37,385 bases of DNA from Bacteroidia bacterium (GTDB lineage: Bacteria > Bacteroidota > Bacteroidia > Bacteroidales > CAJPTX01). A program made the position numbers and the translations under genes. The stretch's first letter is position 1, and the number at the start of each line of letters is the position of its first letter. A model generated the notes under the pieces. That model was not told the origin of the DNA. It searched no databases and saw nothing but the letters and a program-made list of their open reading frames with translations. The stretch spans positions 1 through 37,385 of the forward strand of contig CAJPTV010000005.1 of the NCBI GenBank assembly GCA_905373665.1, written 5' to 3'. Positions 15,614-24,520 of this stretch are shown here, in pieces.

Positions 15614-18600
15614 CTACTTTTTGAGCCTCTTCTCAGCCTCTTCCTGCATCCGTTCGCGACGTCGCTTACCAAAATCATAAGCCAAAGGCGAGGAGATAAA
15701 CATAGAAGAATATGTCCCGACAATCACACCAATCGACAAACTGAAGACAAAACCACGAATACTATCACCTCCAAACAACACCATCGGAATCAAGACAATC
15801 AATGTACTAAACGAGGTCGCAAATGTACGACTCAGGGTACTATTGATAGCATTGTTAAATGTCTCATCGAGCTTTCGGTGCGGGTATAACCCCACGTACT
15901 CACGGATACGGTCGAAAATGACCACAGTATCGTTAATAGAGTAACCGATAATTGTCAACACTGCTGCAATGAAAGCTTGATCAATTTCCAGCGTGAAAGG
16001 AACAATCCCCCACAACAATGTATAGACCCCGATCACCATCAACGTATCGTGCGCCAAACCCAATACGGCACCCGCACTGTAACGCCAATTCTTGAATCGG
16101 ATCATGATATAGAGGAAGATCGCAATCAGCGCCAAAATCACAGCCACAACCGCCTCACGACGAATATCCAACGCAATCGTAGGACCGACCTTAGTACTAC
16201 TCAACTTATAGTCTTCCAAGAACTCATGTTGAGAAACTCCCGCTTCCAGCATCGGTTTCAACCCAACATAAACCAATGAATCTACCTCTGCATCGATAGC
16301 AGGATCATCATCCTGAATCTTATACTTCGTGGTAATCTTCACTTGGCTCGACTCTCCAAAGACCTTTACTTGAGGACGTTCATTAAGCACGGTCTCCAAC
16401 TTAGCCGCAACCTCTTCCGTAGAAACGGGCTTCTTAAATTGTATTTCGTAAGTACGACCTCCAACAAAATCAATCCCTGCATCGAAACCACGCACAACCA
16501 AAGAGATGCAAACCACAACAGCCAACACTCCAGAGATAACATAAGCTATCTTGCGCTTCCCAATAAAATTAACAGTGGTGTTTTGCAAGAAGTTACGCGT
16601 CCACGGCACTGCAAAAGTGAGCGTCCACTTATGCTTAAGGAAAGTGAGTATCAAAAGACGTGTAATAAAGATCGCCGTGAACATAGAGGTCAAGATACCG
16701 ATCACCAACGTCGTAGCAAAACCACGAACAGGACCAGAACCGAACACCCCTAAAATAATCCCCGTCAAGAGCGTGGTAACGTTACCGTCGATAATCGCAG
16801 AGAGAGCATTCTTAAACCCGTCATCAACCGCCGTACTCAATCCCTTCCCCTTCAGACGTTCTTCTTTAATACGTTCAAAGATCAGCACATTCGCATCGAC
16901 TGCCATCCCGAGGGTTAAGACAATCCCCGCAATCCCAGGCAAGGTAAGGGTCGCTTGGAAGGATGCCAAGACCCCCATGATAAAGAAGAGGTTACACAAA
17001 AGAGCAAAGTCGGCAATGATCCCAGCTCGGTGACTGTAATAGAATATCATAAAGAGCAAAATCACCAATAAGCTCAGGAGGAAAGAAGAAACCCCAGAAT
17101 CGATCGCCTTCTGTCCCAACGACGGACCGACAATTTCCTCCTGAATGATATGAGCAGGAGCTGGCAACTTACCTGACTGCAAGACGTTCACAAGGTCCTT
17201 CGCTTCCTTAATGGTAAAGCCCCCAGTGATAGACGAACGACCTCCCTTAATCTCTGTATTTACGGTTGGGAACGAATACACGTAATCATCAAGTACAATC
17301 GCGATGCTCTTATTGATATTATCCGCCGTCATACGAGCCCAGACCTTTGCCCCTTCTGGGTTCATCCACATCACCACCTCACTCTCGCCACGCTGATTAC
17401 CAAACTCAGAACGAGCGCCAGCGATAGCACCACCATCAAGCTTAGGTAAACCGTCACGCCCCGTAACCTTAATAGCCACCAATTGGAAAATATTTCCACT
17501 CTTCTCCCACGAAACAGGCTTCACTGTCCAAAGAAGGCGCAAATCACGAGGTAAGAGACTATGTACACGTGGGTCTAACAACATCTGATTGATCGCCCCC
17601 GTATCGCGGTAATGCGCCAACCCGACCACTGGACCATTGAATAACTCACCTTCCTGCGTCATAGAGGGCGTCAGGAGAGCAAAAAGAGGATTACGCTTTG
17701 CAAACTCAGCTCGATCAAAGGTTTGTGCACTCGCACTGTCAGTCGTCTTTTTATTTTCCTCCAACTGAGCCAACAAATCCTTGTTTGTAGAATCTTGTAC
17801 AGGGGCACTATTAGCTGCAAGCGAATCCTTCGATTGCGTCGTGGTTTCTGCAGCTTCGTTTAACTGAGCAGGTTGTGACGCCTGAGGTTGGATTGTCCCC
17901 TCCGCCTGCGAAGGCGTATTCATATCCTTAAGTTCAGCCAAACGATTATTTACGGCGAGAAGTGCACCATACACCTCACGATTCTCATAAGTTTCCCAGA
18001 ACTGGAGACTCGCCGTCCCTTGAAGAAGCTTACGTACACGCTCAGGATCCTTCACCCCAGGGAGTTCAACTAAGATACGCCCAGAACGTTCCAAACGCTG
18101 TACAATGGGTTGTGCCACACCGAAACGGTCAATACGGTTACGAACCACGATCTCCGAATTTGAGATAGCCCCTTCCGCTTCTTCACGTAGAACCGTAAGT
18201 ACCTGCTCGTTAGTAGCATTGAAAGGGATCTTGTCTCGCAGTTCGACTGTACTAAAGATGCTCGCTAACTTGCCACTCGGCGCAACCTCGGCATAAGCCT
18301 GTCCGAAACGCGTAACGAAATCGATACTCGGCGGCATCGCCTTTGCGCGATTGAGCGCTTCCACAAAAGCAGGCTCTGCACTGTAGTTCGAGAGGGCGCG
18401 AAGCACATCGTATACCGAAACTTCGAGCATCACGTTCATCCCCCCCTTCAAGTCCAAACCGAGGTTGATTTCACGCTCCTTGCAATCGGCATATGAATAC
18501 TTACGCAACCAGAAGAAGTTGTAAACCGTCTGTCCAGACACGGAATCTAAGAAGTAATGTTCCTTCTGTTTGAAACTCCGCTCCCGCTCTACAGCATCTG

Positions 18601-18739
18601 TTATGTTTGCTACGCGCGCTGCAGCATATTCGCGTGCATGCTTTTCTACCCGTGAGGTAAACCACGTAAACGACAACTGATACAGACAAACCAATGCCAG
18701 AGCTATCGCAAGTATCCGTATTGCTCCCTTATTTTGCAT
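15614..18739 (-). CDS. secDF: SecD-SecF fusion, protein translocase subunit
   Basis: Proton-driven RND-type subunit that helps SecYEG release exported proteins. At 1041 residues it is the fused SecDF form found in Bacteroidota. An N-terminal membrane segment (about 7-28) precedes the SecD signature INLGLDLKGGMNVMLEV (about 91-107). The first periplasmic domain carries an acidic/Gln-rich insertion (around 265-340, many Q, S, T, N). The SecD membrane block includes GMAVDANVLIFERIKEE. The SecF half begins near 740 with FIGKRKIAYVISG and has GFDAGIDFVGGRTYEIQF and a second membrane block with GYSINDTVVIFDRIRE. The C-terminus is basic (KRRRERMQEEAEKRLKK). It appears monocistronic, with its own promoter and terminator. 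Confidence 0.96.
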   Translation of the reverse strand: MQNKGAIRILAIALALVCLYQLSFTWFTSRVEKHAREYAAARVANITDAVERERSFKQKEHYFLDSVSGQTVYNFFWLRKYSYADCKEREINLGLDLKGGMNVMLEVSVYDVLRALSNYSAEPAFVEALNRAKAMPPSIDFVTRFGQAYAEVAPSGKLASIFSTVELRDKIPFNATNEQVLTVLREEAEGAISNSEIVVRNRIDRFGVAQPIVQRLERSGRILVELPGVKDPERVRKLLQGTASLQFWETYENREVYGALLAVNNRLAELKDMNTPSQAEGTIQPQASQPAQLNEAAETTTQSKDSLAANSAPVQDSTNKDLLAQLEENKKTTDSASAQTFDRAEFAKRNPLFALLTPSMTQEGELFNGPVVGLAHYRDTGAINQMLLDPRVHSLLPRDLRLLWTVKPVSWEKSGNIFQLVAIKVTGRDGLPKLDGGAIAGARSEFGNQRGESEVVMWMNPEGAKVWARMTADNINKSIAIVLDDYVYSFPTVNTEIKGGRSSITGGFTIKEAKDLVNVLQSGKLPAPAHIIQEEIVGPSLGQKAIDSGVSSFLLSLLVILLFMIFYYSHRAGIIADFALLCNLFFIMGVLASFQATLTLPGIAGIVLTLGMAVDANVLIFERIKEERLKGKGLSTAVDDGFKNALSAIIDGNVTTLLTGIILGVFGSGPVRGFATTLVIGILTSMFTAIFITRLLILTFLKHKWTLTFAVPWTRNFLQNTTVNFIGKRKIAYVISGVLAVVVCISLVVRGFDAGIDFVGGRTYEIQFKKPVSTEEVAAKLETVLNERPQVKVFGESSQVKITTKYKIQDDDPAIDAEVDSLVYVGLKPMLEAGVSQHEFLEDYKLSSTKVGPTIALDIRREAVVAVILALIAIFLYIMIRFKNWRYSAGAVLGLAHDTLMVIGVYTLLWGIVPFTLEIDQAFIAAVLTIIGYSINDTVVIFDRIREYVGLYPHRKLDETFNNAINSTLSRTFATSFSTLIVLIPMVLFGGDSIRGFVFSLSIGVIVGTYSSMFISSPLAYDFGKRRRERMQEEAEKRLKK

Positions 18740-18793
18740 CGCTACACTTTACTAGAAACTCTCTCGTTACAAATTTCTTTTCCAAAAACGCTA

Positions 18794-18801
18794 CAAATAT
18801 A
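18794..18801 (-). promoter_or_regulatory. -7 box of secDF
   Basis: Minus strand TATATTTG matches TAnnTTTG and lies 54 bases before the secDF ATG, in the 137-base gap to the dnaX tau end. No strong -33 TTG was seen. The rest of the gap holds nothing I recognise. Confidence 0.42.
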
Positions 18802-18876
18802 ACGCTTTCCTTTTACTTGTATGCAGTTCTCTACAAAGAGAAGCACTTCTCCACTCATTCCGCAATTGCTCGTATG

Positions 18877-19410
18877 TCAAAGTTGCTTTAAGAAATCTGC
18901 CAAATCGGGGTTTTCTTCGCACACAACCTGAAAAATCACCTCCTCTGAACGTAATTCTCGCCGTTCTCGCTCCTTAATCTTCAATGGGTCGAGAGCTCCG
19001 TAAATTCGTAGCCCTTCTACCACAAAGCGACTCGTAAGGTTACGCAGCAGATATTCCTTTTGCTCCTCAAAACTTTTTTCTACGCTCGGGTGCAAAAAGG
19101 CGAAATAGACCTCAGATTCCGACTTTACTTCAGGCTCGCAATTATCTACAAAAAGATGCCAACGCGTCCCGTAACATATTTTCTTTATCTCCTCCCAGAC
19201 CTCTTCAAGATTTTGCTGGGTTAAAGCTACCAGATCTCGTTTGGGCAAATCCGCAATCTGTTCCCGCTGTAAAGAGGCGGACGGCGAAGACTCCTTAATC
19301 GAATACCCCTGAGGGACGACAGATGCTGGTTTAGCGGGAACGGACTCGGGCGACTCTTTTTTTTCCCCCTCTGGTTGTTTGTCAATAGAGAGGAGCACCC
19401 CTCGCGACAC
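18877..19410 (-). CDS. dnaX: DnaX tau-specific C-terminal region, in the -1 frame of dnaX
   Basis: This 177-codon reading frame has a GTG at 19410, but it is open further upstream through the A-run at 19441-19432 and no ATG starts it, so it is best read as a continuation of dnaX. If the ribosome or polymerase slips by -1 on the A10 run, gamma (373 residues) becomes a tau of about 556 residues. The start of this part is a Pro/Ser/Lys/Glu-rich linker. The end (LTQQNLEEVWEEIKKICYGTRW..., FLHPSVEKSFEEQKEYLLRNL) looks like the tau C-terminal domain of Bacteroidota DnaX, which contacts the polymerase alpha subunit. The alternative is a homopolymer sequencing error splitting a single gene. Confidence 0.75.
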   Translation of the reverse strand: MSRGVLLSIDKQPEGEKKESPESVPAKPASVVPQGYSIKESSPSASLQREQIADLPKRDLVALTQQNLEEVWEEIKKICYGTRWHLFVDNCEPEVKSESEVYFAFLHPSVEKSFEEQKEYLLRNLTSRFVVEGLRIYGALDPLKIKERERRELRSEEVIFQVVCEENPDLADFLKQL

Positions 19411-19412
19411 CC

Positions 19413-19441
19413 AATGCCTATTGATTAGGCATTTTTTTTTT
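19413..19441 (-). promoter_or_regulatory. dnaX recoding site: A10 slippery run plus hairpin
   Basis: Minus strand GAG GAA AAA AAA AAT GCC TAA in the gamma frame. The ten A (19441-19432) permit a -1 slip. Immediately after, AATGCCTA (19433-19426) pairs perfectly with TAGGCATT (19420-19413) around a 5-base loop, and the gamma stop codon lies across the stem-loop junction. A-run plus stem plus stop in dnaX is the arrangement known from E. coli (ribosomal frameshift) and Thermus (transcriptional slippage). Confidence 0.65.
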
Positions 19442-20546
19442 CCTCTTCACCCGGCTCACATAATGTGAGAAGCAACAACTCTACGTGTAGACGTTGGTTA
19501 GTAGCATAACGAAGTGTACTCTCCGCATCCATACACAGTTCCAAACAATGGAAAAACGTCTGAACAGCCCCCACCTTCGCATGAGTCTCATACTGTGCGC
19601 CCAATTCATTACCGACGTCCAAAAGAGCTGCACCTGTTGGATTGGAGGCTAAGATTAGATTTCGGAAATGAACGGTAAAACCCGACAGGAAATTCGACAA
19701 ACTAAACCCCTTCTGTATCACCTCATTCAGAATCGTGAGCGCCTTCATCGCATCTTTCCCCAAGATCGCGTCGGTTATCTCAAAATAGACGTTCAAATCT
19801 AAGAGATTCAGCCCATCGACCACCTGTTCTCTTGTCACATGAGCCTCCGAGAAACTCACCACTTGGTCAAAAATAGAGAGTGCGTCACGCATCGCACCGT
19901 CGGCCTTCAAGGCTATGAGATTGAGCGCATCTCGCTCATACTCAACATTCTCCTTTTCGGCAATTGCTGCTAACGCATCTATCGTATCATTGACTTGGAT
20001 GCGGTTGAAATCATAAATTTGGCAACGTGAGAGGATCGTTGGCAAGACCTTGTGTTTCTCCGTCGTAGCAAAGATAAACACGACGTAACTCGGCGGCTCT
20101 TCCAATGTTTTGAGAAACGTATTAAACGCCTGCGGGGTGAGCATGTGTACCTCGTCAATGATATAGACACAGTACTTCCCAAAAATCGGCGTATTCTCAT
20201 TTACCTGCTCAATCAGCCTACGGATGTCGTCGGTTTTATTGTTCGAGGCTGCGTCAAACTCCGAAATATCCCTACTATTTCCAGAATTAAACTGCTCACA
20301 ACTCTTACACGCATTGCAAGCCTCTCCCTCTGGGGTTCGATTCGTACAACAGATCGTTTTGGCGAAAATACGCGCACAGGTCGTTTTACCGACCCCCCGA
20401 GGACCACAAAAAAGATAGGCATGGGCAATGCGCTGCTGTTCTATCTGTCGCCGCAGGGTGTTGGTAACCGTCGCCTGCCCTATCACCATGTCAAAGGTAT
20501 CTGGGCGGTACTTCCGAGCAGATACGACAAACTGTTTTTCTGGCAT
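19425..20546 (-). CDS. dnaX: DNA polymerase III clamp-loader subunit gamma/tau (gamma-length frame)
   Basis: AAA+ ATPase that loads the sliding clamp. The 373-residue frame holds domains I-III complete: Walker A GPRGVGKT (48-55), a zinc module of Cys67, Cys77, Cys80 and Cys83, Walker B VYIIDEVHML (127-136), sensor 1 region TTEKHKVLPTILSRC (161-175), and the collar domain to about residue 365. The frame ends GEEEKKNA-stop at an A10 run, which is where the gamma form ends in organisms that recode dnaX. Tau continues in the -1 frame to 18877. It starts 18 bases after the GAF/PAS sensor gene and is probably in the same transcript. Confidence 0.95.
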   Translation of the reverse strand: MPEKQFVVSARKYRPDTFDMVIGQATVTNTLRRQIEQQRIAHAYLFCGPRGVGKTTCARIFAKTICCTNRTPEGEACNACKSCEQFNSGNSRDISEFDAASNNKTDDIRRLIEQVNENTPIFGKYCVYIIDEVHMLTPQAFNTFLKTLEEPPSYVVFIFATTEKHKVLPTILSRCQIYDFNRIQVNDTIDALAAIAEKENVEYERDALNLIALKADGAMRDALSIFDQVVSFSEAHVTREQVVDGLNLLDLNVYFEITDAILGKDAMKALTILNEVIQKGFSLSNFLSGFTVHFRNLILASNPTGAALLDVGNELGAQYETHAKVGAVQTFFHCLELCMDAESTLRYATNQRLHVELLLLTLCEPGEEEKKNA

Positions 20547-20564
20547 CCTGACCGCTCTCCCCTC

Positions 20565-22841
20565 CTAGAAAAGATCCAACGAGATATTTTGCACAAAGGC
20601 CGTATAGCTCGTCTTTCGCCCAATCTGTGCTGCACTGAGGAGCATCAACACCGAACGTTCCTCCCCATTAGCAGCACGTATATTCACTTCGCGACGTTCG
20701 CCTACAATCTTATTTCCAGTAGGACTCAGATAGCCCTCAAGGAACTCATTCCCAGCCACTACATCTTCTGGGAAAAGAAGGCGGATGTTTTGCCCCAAAA
20801 CCTCTGTACGTTCGATAGAGAATAACTCTTCAGCAGCTCGATTAAAGAACTCAACGACCCCATCTTGGTCGGTCGTAATGATCGCATCCAAGAAGCCTTC
20901 CAAGGTCTTTTCGTTACGAATCTGTACCTTCTCAATTTCCTTGAACTGATTTTTAACCTCTTCGCGCGCTTGATGAAGTTTCTGTTGCAACTCGACCTCA
21001 TTTCGACGCAACTGCTCTTCCTGCGCCTTGAGCTGTTCTGTCTGGCGACGCGTTTCCATCTCCATCAACTTCTCACGCGTCACATCGTTAGCAATCAAGA
21101 CAACTTTAGAGATATCCCCGTACATATCGAGCACCGTAGTCAAGGAGATCCGCAGCCAACACTCCTGCTCTTGATGGGTGAGCGCTCGGATAGTTCCGAC
21201 GAAGTCCTCTCCACGACAAACCTGCTCTAAAGTACGTTCAAACACAGGCTGTTCATTCTTTACCAACACCTCAATAAAGGGCTTACGCAAGACCTTGTCC
21301 TGCTCATACCCCAACACTTCAAAGAACTTATCGTTTGCTGCAAGCACGTCGCCTAGTGGTGAGAGTTCGACCTTCAGACTCACTCGGTTAAGAGCCTCCA
21401 TCTGCCCCTGCCAGTCAAGGCTTTGCAACTTATCATGTGTCGTATCAATTGCCAACAACAAGACACGTTCCACACGATTCTGATGGTCGCGCACCGTGGT
21501 GAAAGCAGCTATCGTCCACAAATCTTTACTGTTGCGCGTAAAGAGCTTTATGTCGCCCTCTATCGGGTGATCGCTCTGTAGGATATTATCCCACATCTTT
21601 TCCACAGACTCGCGATCCTTCGGACTAAAGAAGAAAGAGAGATGTTTATCCAGAACCTCCTCTTGGGTATTATACTCAAGCTTCTGCAAGAACTTCGGAT
21701 TAGCGTACAACAAGAAACCATCCATGCTATACTCTGCACGAATCAGGGTCTCGTTCACCGAATTCGTAAAGCTTACAAAGGTTTCCGATTGCCTTGCAGC
21801 CTCTTCCTGCGTTGCTTGGAGTTCCTCCATATTCTGCCGCATCAACTCCTCCTGTGCTTGGAGGGTTTCTGCCTGTTGGCGCGATTCGGCCAGAAGCTGT
21901 GCAGTCTGAATGTTAATTCGCTTGCTCGACAAAGTCGAGGCTATCGTGTTAGCCACTCGCTCGACAAATTCGACCACGTGGGGTTCAAATTTCTTAAACG
22001 AAGCCAACTCCAAGACGCCGAAAACCGTCGTATCGTGCTTCACGGGGACAAGTAACAGATTCTGCGGCGTAGATTGCCCGAGCCCCGAAGTAATCCTTAA
22101 ATACCCCGATGGGACGTGATCTAGGTGCGTCGTAACCCCCTCAAGAGCACAAGCCCCGACGAGCCCATCGCCCCACTCGATTCGCTGGTCTGCAAACTTA
22201 CGACGATCATAAGCATAGCACGCCATCAGACGAAAATAGCGATCCTCTCCCTCCCCCTCTATCATATAATAGCCACACTGGTTGGCCTCAACATACTTCA
22301 CAATATTGCTTACGATGCTATAGGAGAGGTCTTCCAAACGCTGTGTCTCACTACGAAGAATCTCCCCGAACTGCGCCAACCCTTCTGCATTCCACCTACG
22401 AAGCTGGTCTTCTCGTTGACGCACTTCCTCCTCCTTTCGGCTACGTTCCAGATCGCTCTGTAGCGAAGCCAGTGCCAACCCTAACGTATCGTCCTTTGTG
22501 GGGCGATAGGAACTTTTTTCCCCAGTACGAATCGCAGCGACAAAGGAATTGAGACTAGACAAATGCTCTTCGGTATTCTCTTTCAAGACCAGAGAGTCTC
22601 GCTGCACCCGTGCCATCGCACGAGAGATATAAAACATCAGCCCCCCCGTTACAAACGGCAGAGCATAAAGAAGATACATGGCGGGATAAGCCGCATTCAG
22701 ATGCGAGAAGAAAAGCCACGAGATAGATTCACTGGTATTGAGCAGCTGTAGCATCACCACCAGCACAGTGAAGAATGCCCCAGCAAGGAATCCGACGATC
22801 GTGCCCCGCAGGATATAAAAATCGTACTCTTGTTTTTCCAT
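20565..22841 (-). CDS. Membrane GAF/PAS sensor protein without a visible output domain
   Basis: A 758-residue signalling protein. Two membrane segments (about 11-33 and 51-73) are followed by a HAMP-like linker (to about 130). A GAF domain (about 155-310) includes ANQCGYYMIEGEGEDRYFRLM and LLLVPVKHDTTVFGVLELAS. Next come a coiled coil (LQAQEELMRQNMEELQATQEE) and three PAS domains (about 350-470, 485-600 and 650-758), the last with GFLDAIITTDQDGVVEFFNRAA. It has no histidine-kinase, GGDEF, phosphatase or chemoreceptor hairpin, so the output is missing or supplied by partners. The repeated QAQEE-RQN-EELQ motif is familiar from Bacteroidota sensor proteins. It lies between an amidohydrolase gene (41 bases upstream) and dnaX (18 bases downstream). 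Confidence 0.85.
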   Translation of the reverse strand: MEKQEYDFYILRGTIVGFLAGAFFTVLVVMLQLLNTSESISWLFFSHLNAAYPAMYLLYALPFVTGGLMFYISRAMARVQRDSLVLKENTEEHLSSLNSFVAAIRTGEKSSYRPTKDDTLGLALASLQSDLERSRKEEEVRQREDQLRRWNAEGLAQFGEILRSETQRLEDLSYSIVSNIVKYVEANQCGYYMIEGEGEDRYFRLMACYAYDRRKFADQRIEWGDGLVGACALEGVTTHLDHVPSGYLRITSGLGQSTPQNLLLVPVKHDTTVFGVLELASFKKFEPHVVEFVERVANTIASTLSSKRINIQTAQLLAESRQQAETLQAQEELMRQNMEELQATQEEAARQSETFVSFTNSVNETLIRAEYSMDGFLLYANPKFLQKLEYNTQEEVLDKHLSFFFSPKDRESVEKMWDNILQSDHPIEGDIKLFTRNSKDLWTIAAFTTVRDHQNRVERVLLLAIDTTHDKLQSLDWQGQMEALNRVSLKVELSPLGDVLAANDKFFEVLGYEQDKVLRKPFIEVLVKNEQPVFERTLEQVCRGEDFVGTIRALTHQEQECWLRISLTTVLDMYGDISKVVLIANDVTREKLMEMETRRQTEQLKAQEEQLRRNEVELQQKLHQAREEVKNQFKEIEKVQIRNEKTLEGFLDAIITTDQDGVVEFFNRAAEELFSIERTEVLGQNIRLLFPEDVVAGNEFLEGYLSPTGNKIVGERREVNIRAANGEERSVLMLLSAAQIGRKTSYTAFVQNISLDLF

Positions 22842-22882
22842 TCGCCGCCTGACCTAACTAAAACCTTTGCAAAGTACAAAAT

Positions 22883-24085
22883 TTAATTGAGAAGTGCGGT
22901 TTGTGTTGCCACGGGGTGCACACAAGCACGGTGCAACGAACCTTGTTCCCACTCTGGGGCAAGCACCAAATTCAAACCAGGATGTGCCCCGATTTTCAAT
23001 GCACCAAGCCCATCAAAAAGACACCCTTCCGCTCCATTGATCGTGGCCCACTCCAAAAGTTCAGCAATTGGGATATTCGGATAATAGGCATTGACAACCT
23101 CAAGCTGCTTCAAAATAGAGAGCGTCGGCGAGGAGGATAAACTATCCGTCCCAACCGCAAGCCGCACCCCTGATGCACGTAAAAGGTTATAGTCCGCGAG
23201 GCGTCCTTCAATAAAAAGGTTGCTTTCTGGACAGGGAACCATCGTAACCTGCGGGCAAGAAGCTTTCACAAAGTCGAGCATGACTGGCGAAAGTGCCACA
23301 CAGTGCACCAACAAGATATGCTTCCCGAGCCCCCCATAGTAAGCAAGGGTAGACTCCATATCCTTAAGCCCATACGCCTCAACAGCACGCCCCCAGTCAC
23401 GATGGAAAAGATCGTAAATAGCCCCCGCCTTTCGCTCCAAAAAGTCTATTTCTTGCGAGGTCTCGGCATAGTGCAACGAAAAGATAGGCGAAGCTTCTAA
23501 CTGCGCCTGCATCAACTTCCACAACCGATCGCTTACGGAATAGGTAGCATGGGGCGTCATATAAGCCTCAACCCCCTGAGCGCGATACGTCGCCAAGACC
23601 TCTTCCCCCACCTTATACGCTGCTTCGCCCAAAGTGGCGTTCACCCCGAACATTTCAACGAAAGAGACCGAACGAAAGGTCTCATTTTTCTTGAAATAAG
23701 CCGTAGAAGCATCATTGGAAATATCGGCGTACGCCACAATCCCCTCCTTAGCAAAAGTCTCATAGCCTTTAGCTTGCGCCGCCCGTATCGTATCAGGGTC
23801 AAACTGTACTCGTAGCGCATCAATCTGTCGTAAAAAAGCCGCCATAGAGCCCCCTGGAAGAAAAAGCCCATCGAGGAATGCGAGCTCGGAATGTGTATGA
23901 GCATTGACAAAACCCGCACAGAGAAAACCCTCATGCAGCTCCACACCCTCACGCTTTGCCTGCTCGTCTGTAATATTTTCAATAGCAACGACTGTACCAT
24001 CTTGCGCTATCGTCACCACCCCATTGTGCAATAACTCCCCACGTCCGAGCAATACATTACGCGCCGCAATACGCCTTGTCTCCAT
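22883..24085 (-). CDS. Metal-dependent amidohydrolase, possibly aminofutalosine deaminase
   Basis: A 400-residue member of the cytosine/adenosine-deaminase-like amidohydrolases (COG0402 type). Metal and catalytic residues are in place: His63 and His65 in NAHTHSEL, His205 and Glu208 in LHYAET, His261 in LVHC, and Asp314 in VGTDSLSSSP. These enzymes deaminate purine-like or guanine-like rings. Because mqnE is about 14 kb away, the aminofutalosine deaminase of the futalosine pathway is a good candidate substrate role, since some Bacteroidota and Epsilonproteobacteria use an amidohydrolase for this step. Guanine deaminase or a chlorohydrolase-like enzyme cannot be excluded. It starts 13 bases after the DUF4296 lipoprotein gene. 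Confidence 0.78.
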   Translation of the reverse strand: METRRIAARNVLLGRGELLHNGVVTIAQDGTVVAIENITDEQAKREGVELHEGFLCAGFVNAHTHSELAFLDGLFLPGGSMAAFLRQIDALRVQFDPDTIRAAQAKGYETFAKEGIVAYADISNDASTAYFKKNETFRSVSFVEMFGVNATLGEAAYKVGEEVLATYRAQGVEAYMTPHATYSVSDRLWKLMQAQLEASPIFSLHYAETSQEIDFLERKAGAIYDLFHRDWGRAVEAYGLKDMESTLAYYGGLGKHILLVHCVALSPVMLDFVKASCPQVTMVPCPESNLFIEGRLADYNLLRASGVRLAVGTDSLSSSPTLSILKQLEVVNAYYPNIPIAELLEWATINGAEGCLFDGLGALKIGAHPGLNLVLAPEWEQGSLHRACVHPVATQTALLN

Positions 24086-24098
24086 CGTCTCTCCTTTC

Positions 24099-24482
24099 TT
24101 ACTCCAGTTCTTCTGTTGCTGGCTGCAACTCTTCCAACTTCATTTCTTCGGGACGCACCACGTCAAGTGAGTCAAACTCCCGTTGCATCCGAGCAATCAC
24201 GCGATCTAAAATAGCATCCAAACGGTCTGGATATACCGCATAGTAACGAAAAGCACTATCTACACGCAACGAATCCAACCCCCTACGAAGGTAGATATCC
24301 GCATACAGGTTAACATACTTAATCGTATCCTCTGCTGGGTAAGGAGCACACTGATTCGTAAGAAGAAGCTCTTGTACAAGCTCCTCCATTTCTCCATCCG
24401 AGAGTGGCGGTCTTTCCTCACAAGAAGAGAAGAAAAACATGGGCAAACATACCCCCAACAAGCCCAAGAGAATGTGCCTCAT
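24099..24482 (-). CDS. DUF4296-type lipoprotein
   Basis: A 127-residue predicted lipoprotein: signal peptide MRHILLGLLGVCLPMFFFSSC with Cys21 as the lipidation site (FSSC). The mature part is short, helical and acidic, with DGEMEELVQELLLTNQC, then YADIYLRRGLDSLRVDSAFRYYAVYPDRLDAILDRV, which fits the DUF4296 family of Bacteroidota (helix, then F-x-SxxYY-xxxP-xxxxxI). The function of that family is unknown to me. It is between the C10 protease (38 bases upstream) and the amidohydrolase (13 bases downstream). Confidence 0.72.
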   Translation of the reverse strand: MRHILLGLLGVCLPMFFFSSCEERPPLSDGEMEELVQELLLTNQCAPYPAEDTIKYVNLYADIYLRRGLDSLRVDSAFRYYAVYPDRLDAILDRVIARMQREFDSLDVVRPEEMKLEELQPATEELE

Positions 24483-24520
24483 CCCTACCGTTTCGTTCCG
24501 CTAAAATAACACATCTATCC

